Assembly: GCA_016190925.1 (NCBI GenBank)
Contig: JACPPQ010000158.1
Location: forward strand, 1-39,606
Direction of reading: 5' to 3'
DNA length: 39,606 bases
Source of the DNA: Chloroflexota bacterium
Lineage (GTDB): Bacteria; Chloroflexota; Dehalococcoidia; Dehalococcoidales; JACPPQ01
Under the pieces are notes generated by a model, which saw nothing but the letters and a program-made list of their open reading frames with translations, did no database searches and was not told the DNA's origin. The translations under genes were made by a program, and so were the position numbers. How positions within the stretch are numbered: position 1 is the stretch's first letter; each line of letters opens with the position of its first letter. Below are positions 32,830-39,606 of the stretch, one piece after another.

Positions 32830-33023
32830 CACAGCTTCCTCAATATCTCATCGACGATGTGTTTCTTGTCTTTGGGCACATAGACGCTATATGGAGTCAA
32901 CTCCCGCACGGGAGATTCGCCCGACGTGGGCTGAATCAGGGTAGGAACATTTTCAGCCTCGAAGAGCTCTTTCCAGGTCTCGGCTATCATCTTGTTGTTG
33001 GCTTTTTTTACTTCAACCCACAT
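32829..33023 (-). CDS. DUF2007-like small protein between nuoK and nuoL
   Basis: This 64-residue protein has the pattern KMIAETWKELFEAENVPTLI, then LTPYSVYVPKDKKHIVDEILRKL, which resembles the DUF2007 'putative signal-transducing' family (a small ferredoxin-like fold also linked to PII-like proteins). No catalytic residues are evident. The ATG at 33023 follows AAGAAG; a longer frame to 33071 reads into repeat sequence. The stop overlaps the nuoL start, so it is tightly coupled to nuoL. Confidence 0.7.
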   Translation of the reverse strand: MWVEVKKANNKMIAETWKELFEAENVPTLIQPTSGESPVRELTPYSVYVPKDKKHIVDEILRKL

Positions 33024-33299
33024 ACTTCTTAAATCCCAAGTACCAAATTCCAAATCCCAAACAAACATCAAGCACCAAAATTCAAAAACTCAAACGCACC
33101 ACCCAACCGCCAAAAAAGTTTTCCATTTTTGCACAAGAGCTTATTGATAACGGATTAAACAACCTGTCATCCTTCATTTGAAGGACACGAACGATGAAAA
33201 TTCTCTCTCCCCTCAAGGGAGCCTTGCGCAAAAAGTCGCTCATCAATGTCATTCTGAGGCAAAGCCCATCGAGGGAGAGGGATTTGACGAATTTTACTA
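33024..33299. repeat. Repeat-bearing gap inside the nuo operon (K-L junction)
   Basis: Holds AC-rich CCAAA words (33030-33085), like those after the terminase gene, then GTCATCCTTCATTTGAAGGACACGAACG and a CTCTCTCCCCTCAAGGGAG element. It contains no gene. It marks a break between the tight nuoA-K block and nuoL-N. Confidence 0.55.
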
Positions 33300-33608
33300 T
33301 TACCATTTCATCAGGTTAATCTTCGATATATCGATAAGCTGGCGGTTGCGGTAGATAGCTATGATGATAGCCAGCCCAACTGCTGCCTCGGCAGCCGCCA
33401 CTACTATGACAAAGATGGCAAAGACCTGCCCGGTCAGCATCGCCGGAACGACGAACCGCGAGAAGGCGATGAGCATGATATTGACCGCATTGAGCATAAT
33501 TTCGATGCACATCAGAATAATAACCGCATTGCGCTTGACCAGAGCGCCATACAGTCCTATTGAGAACAGGAGCGCTGCCAGTATAAGATAGTGTTCCAGG
33601 CCAATCAC
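33300..33608 (-). CDS. nuoK: NADH-quinone oxidoreductase-like subunit K
   Basis: This 102-residue protein has three membrane helices, with the conserved intramembrane glutamates in [20 protein letters not shown] (Glu36) and [15 protein letters not shown] (Glu72). The start is GTG at 33608 with GGAG upstream, three bases after the nuoJ stop. Length fits the family. Confidence 0.96.
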   Translation of the reverse strand: MIGLEHYLILAALLFSIGLYGALVKRNAVIILMCIEIMLNAVNIMLIAFSRFVVPAMLTGQVFAIFVIVVAAAEAAVGLAIIIAIYRNRQLIDISKINLMKW

Positions 33609-33611
33609 CCG

Positions 33612-34100
33612 TTATTTCTCCCTTACCAGAACTATAGCTCCGATGACCGCTGCCAGTAACAGAACTACCGAAATTTCAACCGCCAGCAGGAAGCCACCCC
33701 CTCCGAAAAGCGCCTGCGCCAGCGCCGATGTGGTGGGTGCCACCGGCGGCACAGCGGATACTTTCCAGTTGGTAGCCAGGACAATCCAGACTCCCGCCGC
33801 AAGAAACAACAGCACGACTATGAGGGCGGGAAGCTCCAGATTATTGGAGGGGTTGCCCTGATGAAGTTCCCTGGTCAGCATAACGGCAAGAATAATCAAT
33901 ATCGAGATAGCGCCGACATAGACCAGAATCTGCACCACTGCCAGGAAGTCGGCGCTGAGGGTGATATAGAGGCCGGCTATCGCAAGGAAAGACATGATAA
34001 GGGCGAACGCTGCCCGGAAGACATTGCGCAGGAAGACCACTGCCAGGGCAGCTACCACAGCTACTACAGCCAGAATCCAAAAAGAAATCTGTAGCGCCAT
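33612..34100 (-). CDS. nuoJ: NADH-quinone oxidoreductase-like subunit J
   Basis: This 162-residue protein has five membrane helices. The conserved segment ADFLAVVQILVYVGAISILIILAVML (about 50-75) carries the pi-bulge and Tyr region of NuoJ. The ATG overlaps the nuoI stop by one base (TAATG). Confidence 0.95.
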   Translation of the reverse strand: MALQISFWILAVVAVVAALAVVFLRNVFRAAFALIMSFLAIAGLYITLSADFLAVVQILVYVGAISILIILAVMLTRELHQGNPSNNLELPALIVVLLFLAAGVWIVLATNWKVSAVPPVAPTTSALAQALFGGGGFLLAVEISVVLLLAAVIGAIVLVREK

Positions 34101-34597
34101 TACTCTTCTTTCTCCGTAATCTTTTCGAGGAGCAGGGTCTGCTCGGGCAACTGTGCCGCAATCCCGGGCGACATGTACCCGCTGCGTATCCTCGTTTCCG
34201 ATGGCAGCAACATATCATTGGACTGTATTATCTCATTGCGCCGGTACTTTGCTTTCTCGTAACTATAGCCCATATAAATCGCCTCGTAGGGACAGGCCTC
34301 GACGCACAAACCACACTGGATACAGTAACCGGTATCTACGGTAATATCGACGTCGTACTTGTTCTTTTCTTTGTCAATTTTTGTGGCAATCTGTATAGCG
34401 CCGATGGGGCAAGCCTTGGAGCAGGTGGCACAGCCGGTGCACTTAACATTGTCCCAGACAAGCTCATTGCCCCGGATGCGGCGCGAAACATGAAGCTTCT
34501 GCTCCGGGTACTGCACCGTCACCGGGTGCCGGAACAGATGCTTGATAGTCACCCGCAACCCTTTAGCAATGCCTATTCCATAATGTTCAGGCTTCAA
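34100..34597 (-). CDS. nuoI: NADH-quinone oxidoreductase-like subunit I, two 4Fe-4S clusters
   Basis: This 165-residue ferredoxin-like subunit carries electrons toward NuoB. Two cluster motifs are intact: CTGCATCSKACP (about 54-65) and CIQCGLCVEACP (about 93-104). The N-terminal GLRVTIKHLFRHPVTVQYP is typical. The start is TTG at 34597, overlapping the nuoH end by 11 bp. In an enzyme without NuoEFG, NuoI would be the entry point for an unidentified electron donor. Confidence 0.95.
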   Translation of the reverse strand: MKPEHYGIGIAKGLRVTIKHLFRHPVTVQYPEQKLHVSRRIRGNELVWDNVKCTGCATCSKACPIGAIQIATKIDKEKNKYDVDITVDTGYCIQCGLCVEACPYEAIYMGYSYEKAKYRRNEIIQSNDMLLPSETRIRSGYMSPGIAAQLPEQTLLLEKITEKEE

Positions 34598-35717
34598 CTT
34601 TAACTCTACCCCATCCGAATTTGAAAAGCCTCGACCACGAGACTATCAGGACTGCCATTATGCCAATATTGACGAATAGCATGGGCCACGGCACACCGCC
34701 CGGCCATGCGAGGACCTCTATGGCAGTGATAACCAGGTTTATGACAGACAGCGGAAAGAGGAATTTCCATGCCAGCGCCATAAGCTGGTCTATCCTGGCG
34801 CGGGGAAGGGTGGTGCGCACCCAGACCAGCACAAAGAACACTGCAACTACCTTAATCAGGAACCACAGCCACGGTGGCAGTAGCGGGCCTCTCCACCCGC
34901 TGAGGAACAGCGTGGTGATGAGAACGGAGAGGAGCAGGGCTTCAGCGTATTCCACCAGGTAGAACAGGGCGAACTTCATTCCCGAGTACTCGGTGTGAAA
35001 GCCCGCCACAATCTCGGAATCGGCTTCCAGCAGGTCAAAGGGGCTGCGGTTGATTTCCGCCGAGGCGCCGATAAAGAAAATGAGAAAAGCCAGCGGCTGC
35101 ATCAGTATAAAAGGAATGTTCTGCGCCAACACGATATCGTTGAGGGACATCGAGCCAGCCAGAAGCACCACACTGGCGATAGAGAGCACCACGGGAATCT
35201 CATAGCTCACCACTGCCGCCACAGCACGCATGGCGCTGATGAGCGAGTACTTATTGTTGGAGCCCCACCCCGCCATAACAATGCCGAGCGCCGATAGCGA
35301 GCTTATGGCTACCACGAAGAGTATTCCCACGTTGAGGTCGGCGAGCATAGCGCCGTTGCTGAAGGGGACCACTACGAATACGAGAAGCACCGGCACGAAA
35401 GCAACCGCCGGAGCCAGCCAGTGGACTACCTTGTCTGCGTTATAAGGCACGATGTCTTCTTTAGTCAGCGCCTTGATAGCATCCATGATTGGCTGAATGA
35501 CGCCGAAAGGCCCGCACCGGTTGGGACCGAGACGCGCCTGGAGGCGTCCCATGGCCCTGCGCTCGAAGTAGGTGAAGAAGAGCACCATGAGCAGGACGAA
35601 CAGGATGGCAATGATAGTGAAGACCAGCCAGTGCCACCAGAATCCGCCGGGCCAATCGGCTGGCAGGGGTTTCAGCGCACTACCTATCGAGCTAAGAGCA
35701 TAACTCTCTAACATCAT
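34587..35717 (-). CDS. nuoH: NADH-quinone oxidoreductase-like subunit H
   Basis: This 376-residue membrane subunit forms the quinone chamber with NuoB and NuoD. Characteristic stretches are YFERRAMGRLQARLGPNRCGPFGVIQPIMDAIKALTKED (about 50-88), SAEINRSPFDLLEADSEIVAGFHTEYSG (about 218-245) and VRTTLPRARIDQLMALAWKFLFPLS. The ATG overlaps the nuoD stop by one base (TAATG). Confidence 0.96.
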   Translation of the reverse strand: MMLESYALSSIGSALKPLPADWPGGFWWHWLVFTIIAILFVLLMVLFFTYFERRAMGRLQARLGPNRCGPFGVIQPIMDAIKALTKEDIVPYNADKVVHWLAPAVAFVPVLLVFVVVPFSNGAMLADLNVGILFVVAISSLSALGIVMAGWGSNNKYSLISAMRAVAAVVSYEIPVVLSIASVVLLAGSMSLNDIVLAQNIPFILMQPLAFLIFFIGASAEINRSPFDLLEADSEIVAGFHTEYSGMKFALFYLVEYAEALLLSVLITTLFLSGWRGPLLPPWLWFLIKVVAVFFVLVWVRTTLPRARIDQLMALAWKFLFPLSVINLVITAIEVLAWPGGVPWPMLFVNIGIMAVLIVSWSRLFKFGWGRVKVEA

Positions 35718-36820
35718 TACCTGTCAATCTCACCCATTACGATATCGATGCTGCCGAAGATGAGTATGGCATCGGCTATCTTCCACCCGACGACCATGTC
35801 ACGCAGAGCGGTCAAATTGAGAAAGCTCGGCGCTCGGATGTGGCAGCGGTACGGGGCAATCGAGTTATCCGATACAATGTAAAACCCAAGCTCGCCTCTG
35901 GTGGATTCGATATGTCCGTAGACCTCTCCCACCGGAAGATGAACCGGTTGGACTACCGGAGTCTGGAACTCGCCGCCGGGGAGCTGCTTTCTGGCCTGTC
36001 CCAATATACGCAGGCTCTGGCGCATCTCCTCCACGCGCACCCGGTAGCGGTCATAGCAATCGCCGCAGGCGCCGGTGGGAATATCGAACTCAAAACGGTC
36101 GTAAACGGAGTAGGGGTCTACCTTGCGTATATCCCACTTCACGCCGCTGGCCCGCAGCACCGGGCCGCTGGCCGAGATGTTGATGGCTGTTTCCTTCGGC
36201 AGGATGCCCACGCCCCGGGAGCGGGCAAGGAGGACCTCATTTTGCCGAAGAAGCTGGTCGTATTCGTCAATCCAGCGCGGCATCTGCTCCAGGAACTTGT
36301 CCAGGGCAGGCAGAAACTCTTCGGGTATATCCTGGCTCAGTCCGCCGACCCTCATGTAGTTATAAGTCAGCCGCTGTCCGGAGACCATCTCGAAAAGGTC
36401 GAGTATCTTCTCCCTTTCGCGTATCATGTAGACGATGGGCGTCATGAAAGCGCCGCAATCGTTGAGGAATGCGCCGACCGCTATCAGGTGGCTGGCGATT
36501 CTCTGAAGCTCGGCCATGATAACCCGTATGTATTCGCACCGCTCGGTAACTTTAATTCCGGCAAGCTTCTCCACGGCCATGCAATAGGCGAAGTTGTTGC
36601 TCATGGAAGAAAGATAGTCCAGCCTGTCGGTGAGGGAGACGAAGCCGTTATAGGTGCGCTCTTCCGCCAGCTTTTCTATGCCGCGATGCAGGTAGCCGAA
36701 GACCGGCTCCATATCGACGATGACCTCGCCGTCCATGGTGGCCCTCATGCGGAACACGCCGTGCGTGCTGGGATGCTGAGGCCCGATATTCAAAAGAAAG
36801 GGTTCGGTCTTAATTGCCAT
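35717..36820 (-). CDS. nuoD: NADH-quinone oxidoreductase-like subunit D
   Basis: This 367-residue 49-kDa-type subunit binds quinone. [15 protein letters not shown] (about 11-25), the [12 protein letters not shown] helix (about 43-54), [11 protein letters not shown] and the C-terminal [13 protein letters not shown] are all typical. The start at 36820 (MAIKTEPF) overlaps nuoC by 11 bp; a longer frame to 36862 adds a non-conserved tail. The Ni-binding cysteines of related hydrogenases are absent, as expected for NuoD. Confidence 0.96.
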   Translation of the reverse strand: MAIKTEPFLLNIGPQHPSTHGVFRMRATMDGEVIVDMEPVFGYLHRGIEKLAEERTYNGFVSLTDRLDYLSSMSNNFAYCMAVEKLAGIKVTERCEYIRVIMAELQRIASHLIAVGAFLNDCGAFMTPIVYMIREREKILDLFEMVSGQRLTYNYMRVGGLSQDIPEEFLPALDKFLEQMPRWIDEYDQLLRQNEVLLARSRGVGILPKETAINISASGPVLRASGVKWDIRKVDPYSVYDRFEFDIPTGACGDCYDRYRVRVEEMRQSLRILGQARKQLPGGEFQTPVVQPVHLPVGEVYGHIESTRGELGFYIVSDNSIAPYRCHIRAPSFLNLTALRDMVVGWKIADAILIFGSIDIVMGEIDR

Positions 36821-37262
36821 CCGATAGATAGTCCTTGCGCAAGGGGTGTCCCTTGAAGCCATCCCAGAGGACGATGCGCTTCATATTGGGATGCCCCTCG
36901 AACTTTATTCCGAACAGGTCAAAGGTCTCACGCTCCTGGAAATCGGCGCCTTTCCACAGCTTCACCACCGAAGGAACGACGGGATTTTCCCGGCCATAGC
37001 AGCGGGTCTTGAGCGTCATCGTGTGATTGTGCTTGAGCGAGGCTAACCTGTAGACCAGTTCAAAGTAGTCATAGTAATCGACGGCGGTAAGAAAGGCGAG
37101 ATAGTCGAAGTCCAGCCCGGTGGTATCCTTGAGATACCGGGCTACATCGAGAAGGGACTCGCTCTTGACCAAAACGGCCTGGTCATTGGCTTCGACAACA
37201 GCACCGGGGAAGCGCTCTTTTAGCTGTTTGCCTATTTCCAGTCCCGATAAAGAAACAGTCAT
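36810..37262 (-). CDS. nuoC: NADH-quinone oxidoreductase-like subunit C
   Basis: This 150-residue 30-kDa-type subunit has the signature [23 protein letters not shown] near the C-terminus, then GHPLRKDY. The start at ATG 37262 (MTVSLSGLE) is chosen over TTG 37292, which overlaps nuoB, though the latter is possible. NuoC and NuoD are separate genes here, not fused. Confidence 0.95.
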   Translation of the reverse strand: MTVSLSGLEIGKQLKERFPGAVVEANDQAVLVKSESLLDVARYLKDTTGLDFDYLAFLTAVDYYDYFELVYRLASLKHNHTMTLKTRCYGRENPVVPSVVKLWKGADFQERETFDLFGIKFEGHPNMKRIVLWDGFKGHPLRKDYLSDGN

Positions 37263-37278
37263 ATTTCTACCCTTAAAG

Positions 37279-37944
37279 TTACGATTCCTCAAGCTCCCTG
37301 CTTTCGGGAATCTTGATATGCCTGTTCATTACCTTGCGGTGTAGCATCTGTATCCCGTAGAGCAGCGCTTCAGGTCGAGGTGGACATCCCGGCACATAAA
37401 CATCGACCGGGACTATTCGATTATACCCGGGGACGACACTATAAGATGAAGCGAAGATTCCACCGCTGATGCCGCAGGCGCCCATGGCAATGACCCACTT
37501 CGGCTCAGCCATCTGCTCATAGATGCGCTTAAGCTGGGGGGCCATTTTCCAGGTCATTGTCCCGGCGGTAATCATCAGGTCGGCCTGGCGCGGGGAGGCG
37601 CGGAAGATTTCCATCCCGAAGCGGGACATATCGAACCGGGAAGCGGCGGTGGCAATCATCTCGAAGGCGCAGCAGGCGGGGGCGAACATGGCCGGCCACA
37701 TGGAATAGCGCCTAGCCAGGTTCAGAATCAGGTCCAGGGAACCGACCAGTATGCCGGGACGCGCCTGAATATCGAGCCACTTATCGGGGTCAGGAATGGG
37801 CTGCTGGCTGGCCGCGCGCAGTCGCTCAATCTCCGCACCCTCTGTTGCATCAAGCTCGGCGGGGGTGTAGATTTTGATTCTCGTCTCTCCGATTGTTTGT
37901 AGCTGGAAGTCTTCTACTTCCACTCCAGGACATTTTTCTTCCAT
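37279..37944 (-). CDS. nuoB: NADH-quinone oxidoreductase-like subunit B, cluster N2
   Basis: This 221-residue subunit holds the terminal 4Fe-4S cluster N2. Cys ligands are seen in [20 protein letters not shown] (adjacent CysCys), [10 protein letters not shown] and [15 protein letters not shown] 60-residue N-terminal extension precedes the core. The ATG at 37944 overlaps the nuoA end by 31 bp; a GTG at 37923 is the alternative. The longer frame to 38295 is nuoA read out of frame and is rejected. Confidence 0.94.
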   Translation of the reverse strand: MEEKCPGVEVEDFQLQTIGETRIKIYTPAELDATEGAEIERLRAASQQPIPDPDKWLDIQARPGILVGSLDLILNLARRYSMWPAMFAPACCAFEMIATAASRFDMSRFGMEIFRASPRQADLMITAGTMTWKMAPQLKRIYEQMAEPKWVIAMGACGISGGIFASSYSVVPGYNRIVPVDVYVPGCPPRPEALLYGIQMLHRKVMNRHIKIPESRELEES

Positions 37945-38288
37945 GCGTACAAAACACCTACAATAACGATGAAAAGCAGGACGACGATAGCAATAAGGGC
38001 GGAAACGCCAAGCTGCCGTACCTGCACCGCCCAGGGGTAGATAAAGACCACCACGACATCCAGGGAGATGAAGACCAGGGCATAGAAATAATAGCGGAAG
38101 TTGAACTGCACCCAGGCTTTGCCCGTGGGCTGCAATCCGCACTCGTAGGTGGCGTTCTTGATGGGATTGGGGCGGTTTTTGGAGATGATTCCCATGCGTC
38201 TGAGCATGGGAGGCATAGCAAGAGTAGAAACGGTAAACAGGACGGCCACTACGAGGAACAGCGCAACTGAACCGTAATCTGCCAGCAA
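37914..38288 (-). CDS. nuoA: NADH-quinone oxidoreductase-like subunit A
   Basis: This 124-residue protein has three membrane helices. [48 protein letters not shown] is the family signature (about residues 41-88). The start is TTG at 38288, with AGGAGTG (minus strand, 38299-38293) upstream. The longer frame to 38450 would add an untypical N-terminus and run through the promoter. It is the first gene of nuoABCDHIJK-LMN. Confidence 0.93.
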   Translation of the reverse strand: MLADYGSVALFLVVAVLFTVSTLAMPPMLRRMGIISKNRPNPIKNATYECGLQPTGKAWVQFNFRYYFYALVFISLDVVVVFIYPWAVQVRQLGVSALIAIVVLLFIVIVGVLYAWKKNVLEWK

Positions 38289-38319
38289 CGAGCACTCCTC
38301 AAGCAAATTGCCGTTGAAT

Positions 38320-38348
38320 ACTATAGCACAACAAAGTTTCCCATGCAA
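38320..38348 (-). promoter_or_regulatory. nuo operon promoter
   Basis: On the minus strand TTGCAT (38348-38343), a 17-bp spacer and TGC-TATAGT (38325-38320, extended -10) precede the nuoA TTG by about 30 bp. This implies that nuo can be transcribed without cofE. Confidence 0.65.
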
Positions 38349-38382
38349 GAGCAGCAAAAGTTGTATAAAACAAGGGGCAAAT

Positions 38383-38435
38383 ATCAGTGTTGCCGTAAGT
38401 AAAAACACTGATACGGGTAACAGGTGAAAACACTG
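38383..38435 (-). promoter_or_regulatory. Repeat/dyad cluster upstream of the nuo promoter
   Basis: A perfect 9-bp dyad ATCAGTGTT/AACACTGAT (38383-38391 and 38404-38412) overlaps a direct repeat GT.AAAACACTG (38399-38410 and 38424-38435, 25 bp apart). It sits 35 bp upstream of the -35 box, so it could be a regulator site for nuo; it could also end cofE transcription. Confidence 0.5.
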
Positions 38436-38472
38436 TATTTTGCTTGACAAGGGAAGCTGGCGGGCGGATGAC

Positions 38473-39393
38473 TTACGCCCCCACCATCCACCTCAACAGC
38501 CGGCCTTTGATGCGGCTTTTGATGCCGCCGATGCTGGCGGTGAGCGTTATGGCGGCTCCTGCCACCTTCCATAGCTGGGCAGTGTCTGGCAGAAGGGTGT
38601 TCGCAACATTTTCCTCTTCGCTGACCCGGTAGTCGAAGCCTTTGATTACCGCTACCGGGATTCCCTCGCTGGCCTGTCCTATAAGGAGGGCGGCAGCGCC
38701 GGTCAACTCGTAGGCGATGAGGTCCACGCCGCCGTACTTCGGCCTGCCGAACCTGTCTTTCTCGGCAAATTTCCTGGCCACTGTCTCTATGCCTGAAGAG
38801 CCGATGGGAAGGTCGAGGCTGCCAAAGAGGTAAGGCGTGGTATCCGAGATGATGACCGCCACCTCTTTGCCGGTCAGCTTCCTGATGTTCTGCCGTAGCT
38901 CAAGGGCTGCCTTGTCAGGGTCGGGCGGGGGCAGGCTGACAAAGCCCTCAGGATGGTTCGAGCCATCGATGCCGCCGTTGTTCGAGAGCCTTCCTGCCTT
39001 ATCCCTGGTAATGACGATGTTGGGGGCTTCCTCCAGCAGTTTCACGGCCATCTCCGGCTTACTTGAATACCTGCGGATTTGCTCCTTGCCCATCTTCGTC
39101 AGGGGAATAGCGGCGATGAGCTTGTGGCCGTGGTCCATCATAAGCTGAATGACCGCAGGATTCTCCTTCACCTTGTGTGCGATGTCCGAAGCCTTCTTGC
39201 CCGGCTTTACCTGGCGCAAATCGATAACCAGGTTTTCCGCTTTAGATACGACCTTCGCTGTAATTACGATGATGTCTTTTTCTTGTATGCCGCCCGCTTC
39301 GTTTCGAGCGCACTCCACGATAAGCTGCGCCAGATTGTCCCCGGCCTTGATTTCCGGGATAGTGGTCAGACCCACTACCTGTATATTTTTCAT
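38473..39393 (-). CDS. cofE: CofE-like coenzyme F420-0:gamma-glutamyl ligase family protein
   Basis: This 306-residue protein matches the CofE family, which adds glutamates to coenzyme F420-0. Seen: VGLTTIPEIKAGDNLAQLI, DIIVITAKVVSKAEN (about 40-54), the NNGGIDGSNHPEG region (about 140-152), and VAVIISDTTPYLFG followed by LPIGSSGIETV and YELTGAAALLIGQASEGIPVAVIKG. The segment after ISDT, normally a G-R-x-W/F-R-x-G type motif in F420 ligases, reads PYLFGSLD, so substrate specificity may differ. No other F420 gene is in the window. It lies 185 bp upstream of nuoA on the same strand. Confidence 0.8.
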   Translation of the reverse strand: MKNIQVVGLTTIPEIKAGDNLAQLIVECARNEAGGIQEKDIIVITAKVVSKAENLVIDLRQVKPGKKASDIAHKVKENPAVIQLMMDHGHKLIAAIPLTKMGKEQIRRYSSKPEMAVKLLEEAPNIVITRDKAGRLSNNGGIDGSNHPEGFVSLPPPDPDKAALELRQNIRKLTGKEVAVIISDTTPYLFGSLDLPIGSSGIETVARKFAEKDRFGRPKYGGVDLIAYELTGAAALLIGQASEGIPVAVIKGFDYRVSEEENVANTLLPDTAQLWKVAGAAITLTASIGGIKSRIKGRLLRWMVGA

Positions 39394-39606
39394 TTCTTCA
39401 CGCTCGATTAAGTATTCAACTTCAGGCTATATCATTCATTATACTCCAGACAGTCACTTACTAAGAGTCTCATAATAATCTGGACGCAGGTCTCCCTTTG
39501 AAAAAGGGGGGGCTGAAGGGGGATTTGAAAATCCCTCTCATTCTCCCCTTCGACTTCGTTCAGGGCAGGCTCCCCGTATCAGGTACGGGGCAGGCTTTTA
39601 CGAAAG
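39394..39606. other. Non-coding end of window with hairpin
   Basis: Upstream of cofE there is no clear gene. CCCCGTA-TCAGG-TACGGGG (39572-39590) is a perfect hairpin of the dispersed repeat type, followed by TTTTA. The purine-rich AAAAAGGGGGGGCTGAAGG block (39501-39530) is also repeat-like. Confidence 0.45.

Noticed and set aside
35840-36856. A 338-codon plus-strand open frame over nuoD
   Set aside because: It is the antisense of a firmly identified gene; its composition has no family features and other long antisense frames occur over nuoL and nuoM for the same GC-bias reason.
37945-38295. Long N-terminal extension of NuoB
   Set aside because: These codons are nuoA read in another frame; NuoB homologs start near the ATG at 37944.

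Overview
The window looks like a bacterial chromosome segment, most likely from an anaerobic, uncultivated member of the Chloroflexota class Dehalococcoidia. That is inference. It rests on a complex I operon with no nuoE, nuoF or nuoG in its usual place, a two-subunit class I fumarase, a lone terminase gene pair, very frequent TTG and GTG starts, and many short GC-rich hairpin repeats between genes. No rRNA, tRNA or CRISPR array was seen by eye.

Region by region: (1) 1-5861, plus strand: a TRAP transporter (dctP, dctQ, dctM) followed by a UbiD-type decarboxylase, its small zinc-ribbon subunit D, and two paralogous dimeric alpha/beta-barrel proteins. This reads as an uptake and (de)carboxylation module for an aromatic or other unsaturated carboxylic acid, closed by a strong hairpin. 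(2) 5863-10166, minus strand: an arsenic operon in the order arsR, arsC, a 70-residue unknown, acr3, an ERCC4/XPF-type nuclease and chrA. The nuclease reading frame carries an amber codon at its codon 35. (3) 10196-14416: a repeat-rich accessory stretch. It holds a terminase small/large pair with no other phage genes, preceded by iteron-like repeats; a duplicated 140-150 bp element carrying promoter-like and terminator-like parts; and an IS110-family transposase with a structured non-coding leader that may encode a bridge RNA. (4) 14417-17943: a secreted six-repeat NHL protein with one dockerin-like calcium loop, then a HicB/HicA pair and an orphan HicB. (5) 18012-23648: housekeeping genes (fumarase alpha and beta, HIT protein, NUDIX hydrolase, GNAT acetyltransferase, NAD kinase, nitroreductase, methyltransferase). 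(6) 23639-26954: a toxin-antitoxin island with a HicA remnant plus HicB, a Tag-like DNA glycosylase with a 4Fe-4S signature, a DUF4160/DUF2442 pair and an MNT/HEPN pair with a frameshifted HEPN. The modules are framed by direct repeats. (7) 27087-39393, minus strand: nuoA, B, C, D, H, I, J, K, L, M, N, with small genes inserted between K and L and between M and N, and a divergent cofE-like gene upstream of nuoA.

How the genes work together: regions 1, 4 (fumarase side) and 7 would cover substrate uptake, central carbon metabolism and membrane energy conservation. Region 2 handles oxyanion and arsenic stress. Regions 3 and 6 are accessory DNA that records cassette-like insertion and decay. The strongest leads are the shared flanking frame around two unrelated toxin-antitoxin modules, the transporter/UbiD/barrel-protein module, the lone terminase pair with its repeats, and the putative bridge RNA.
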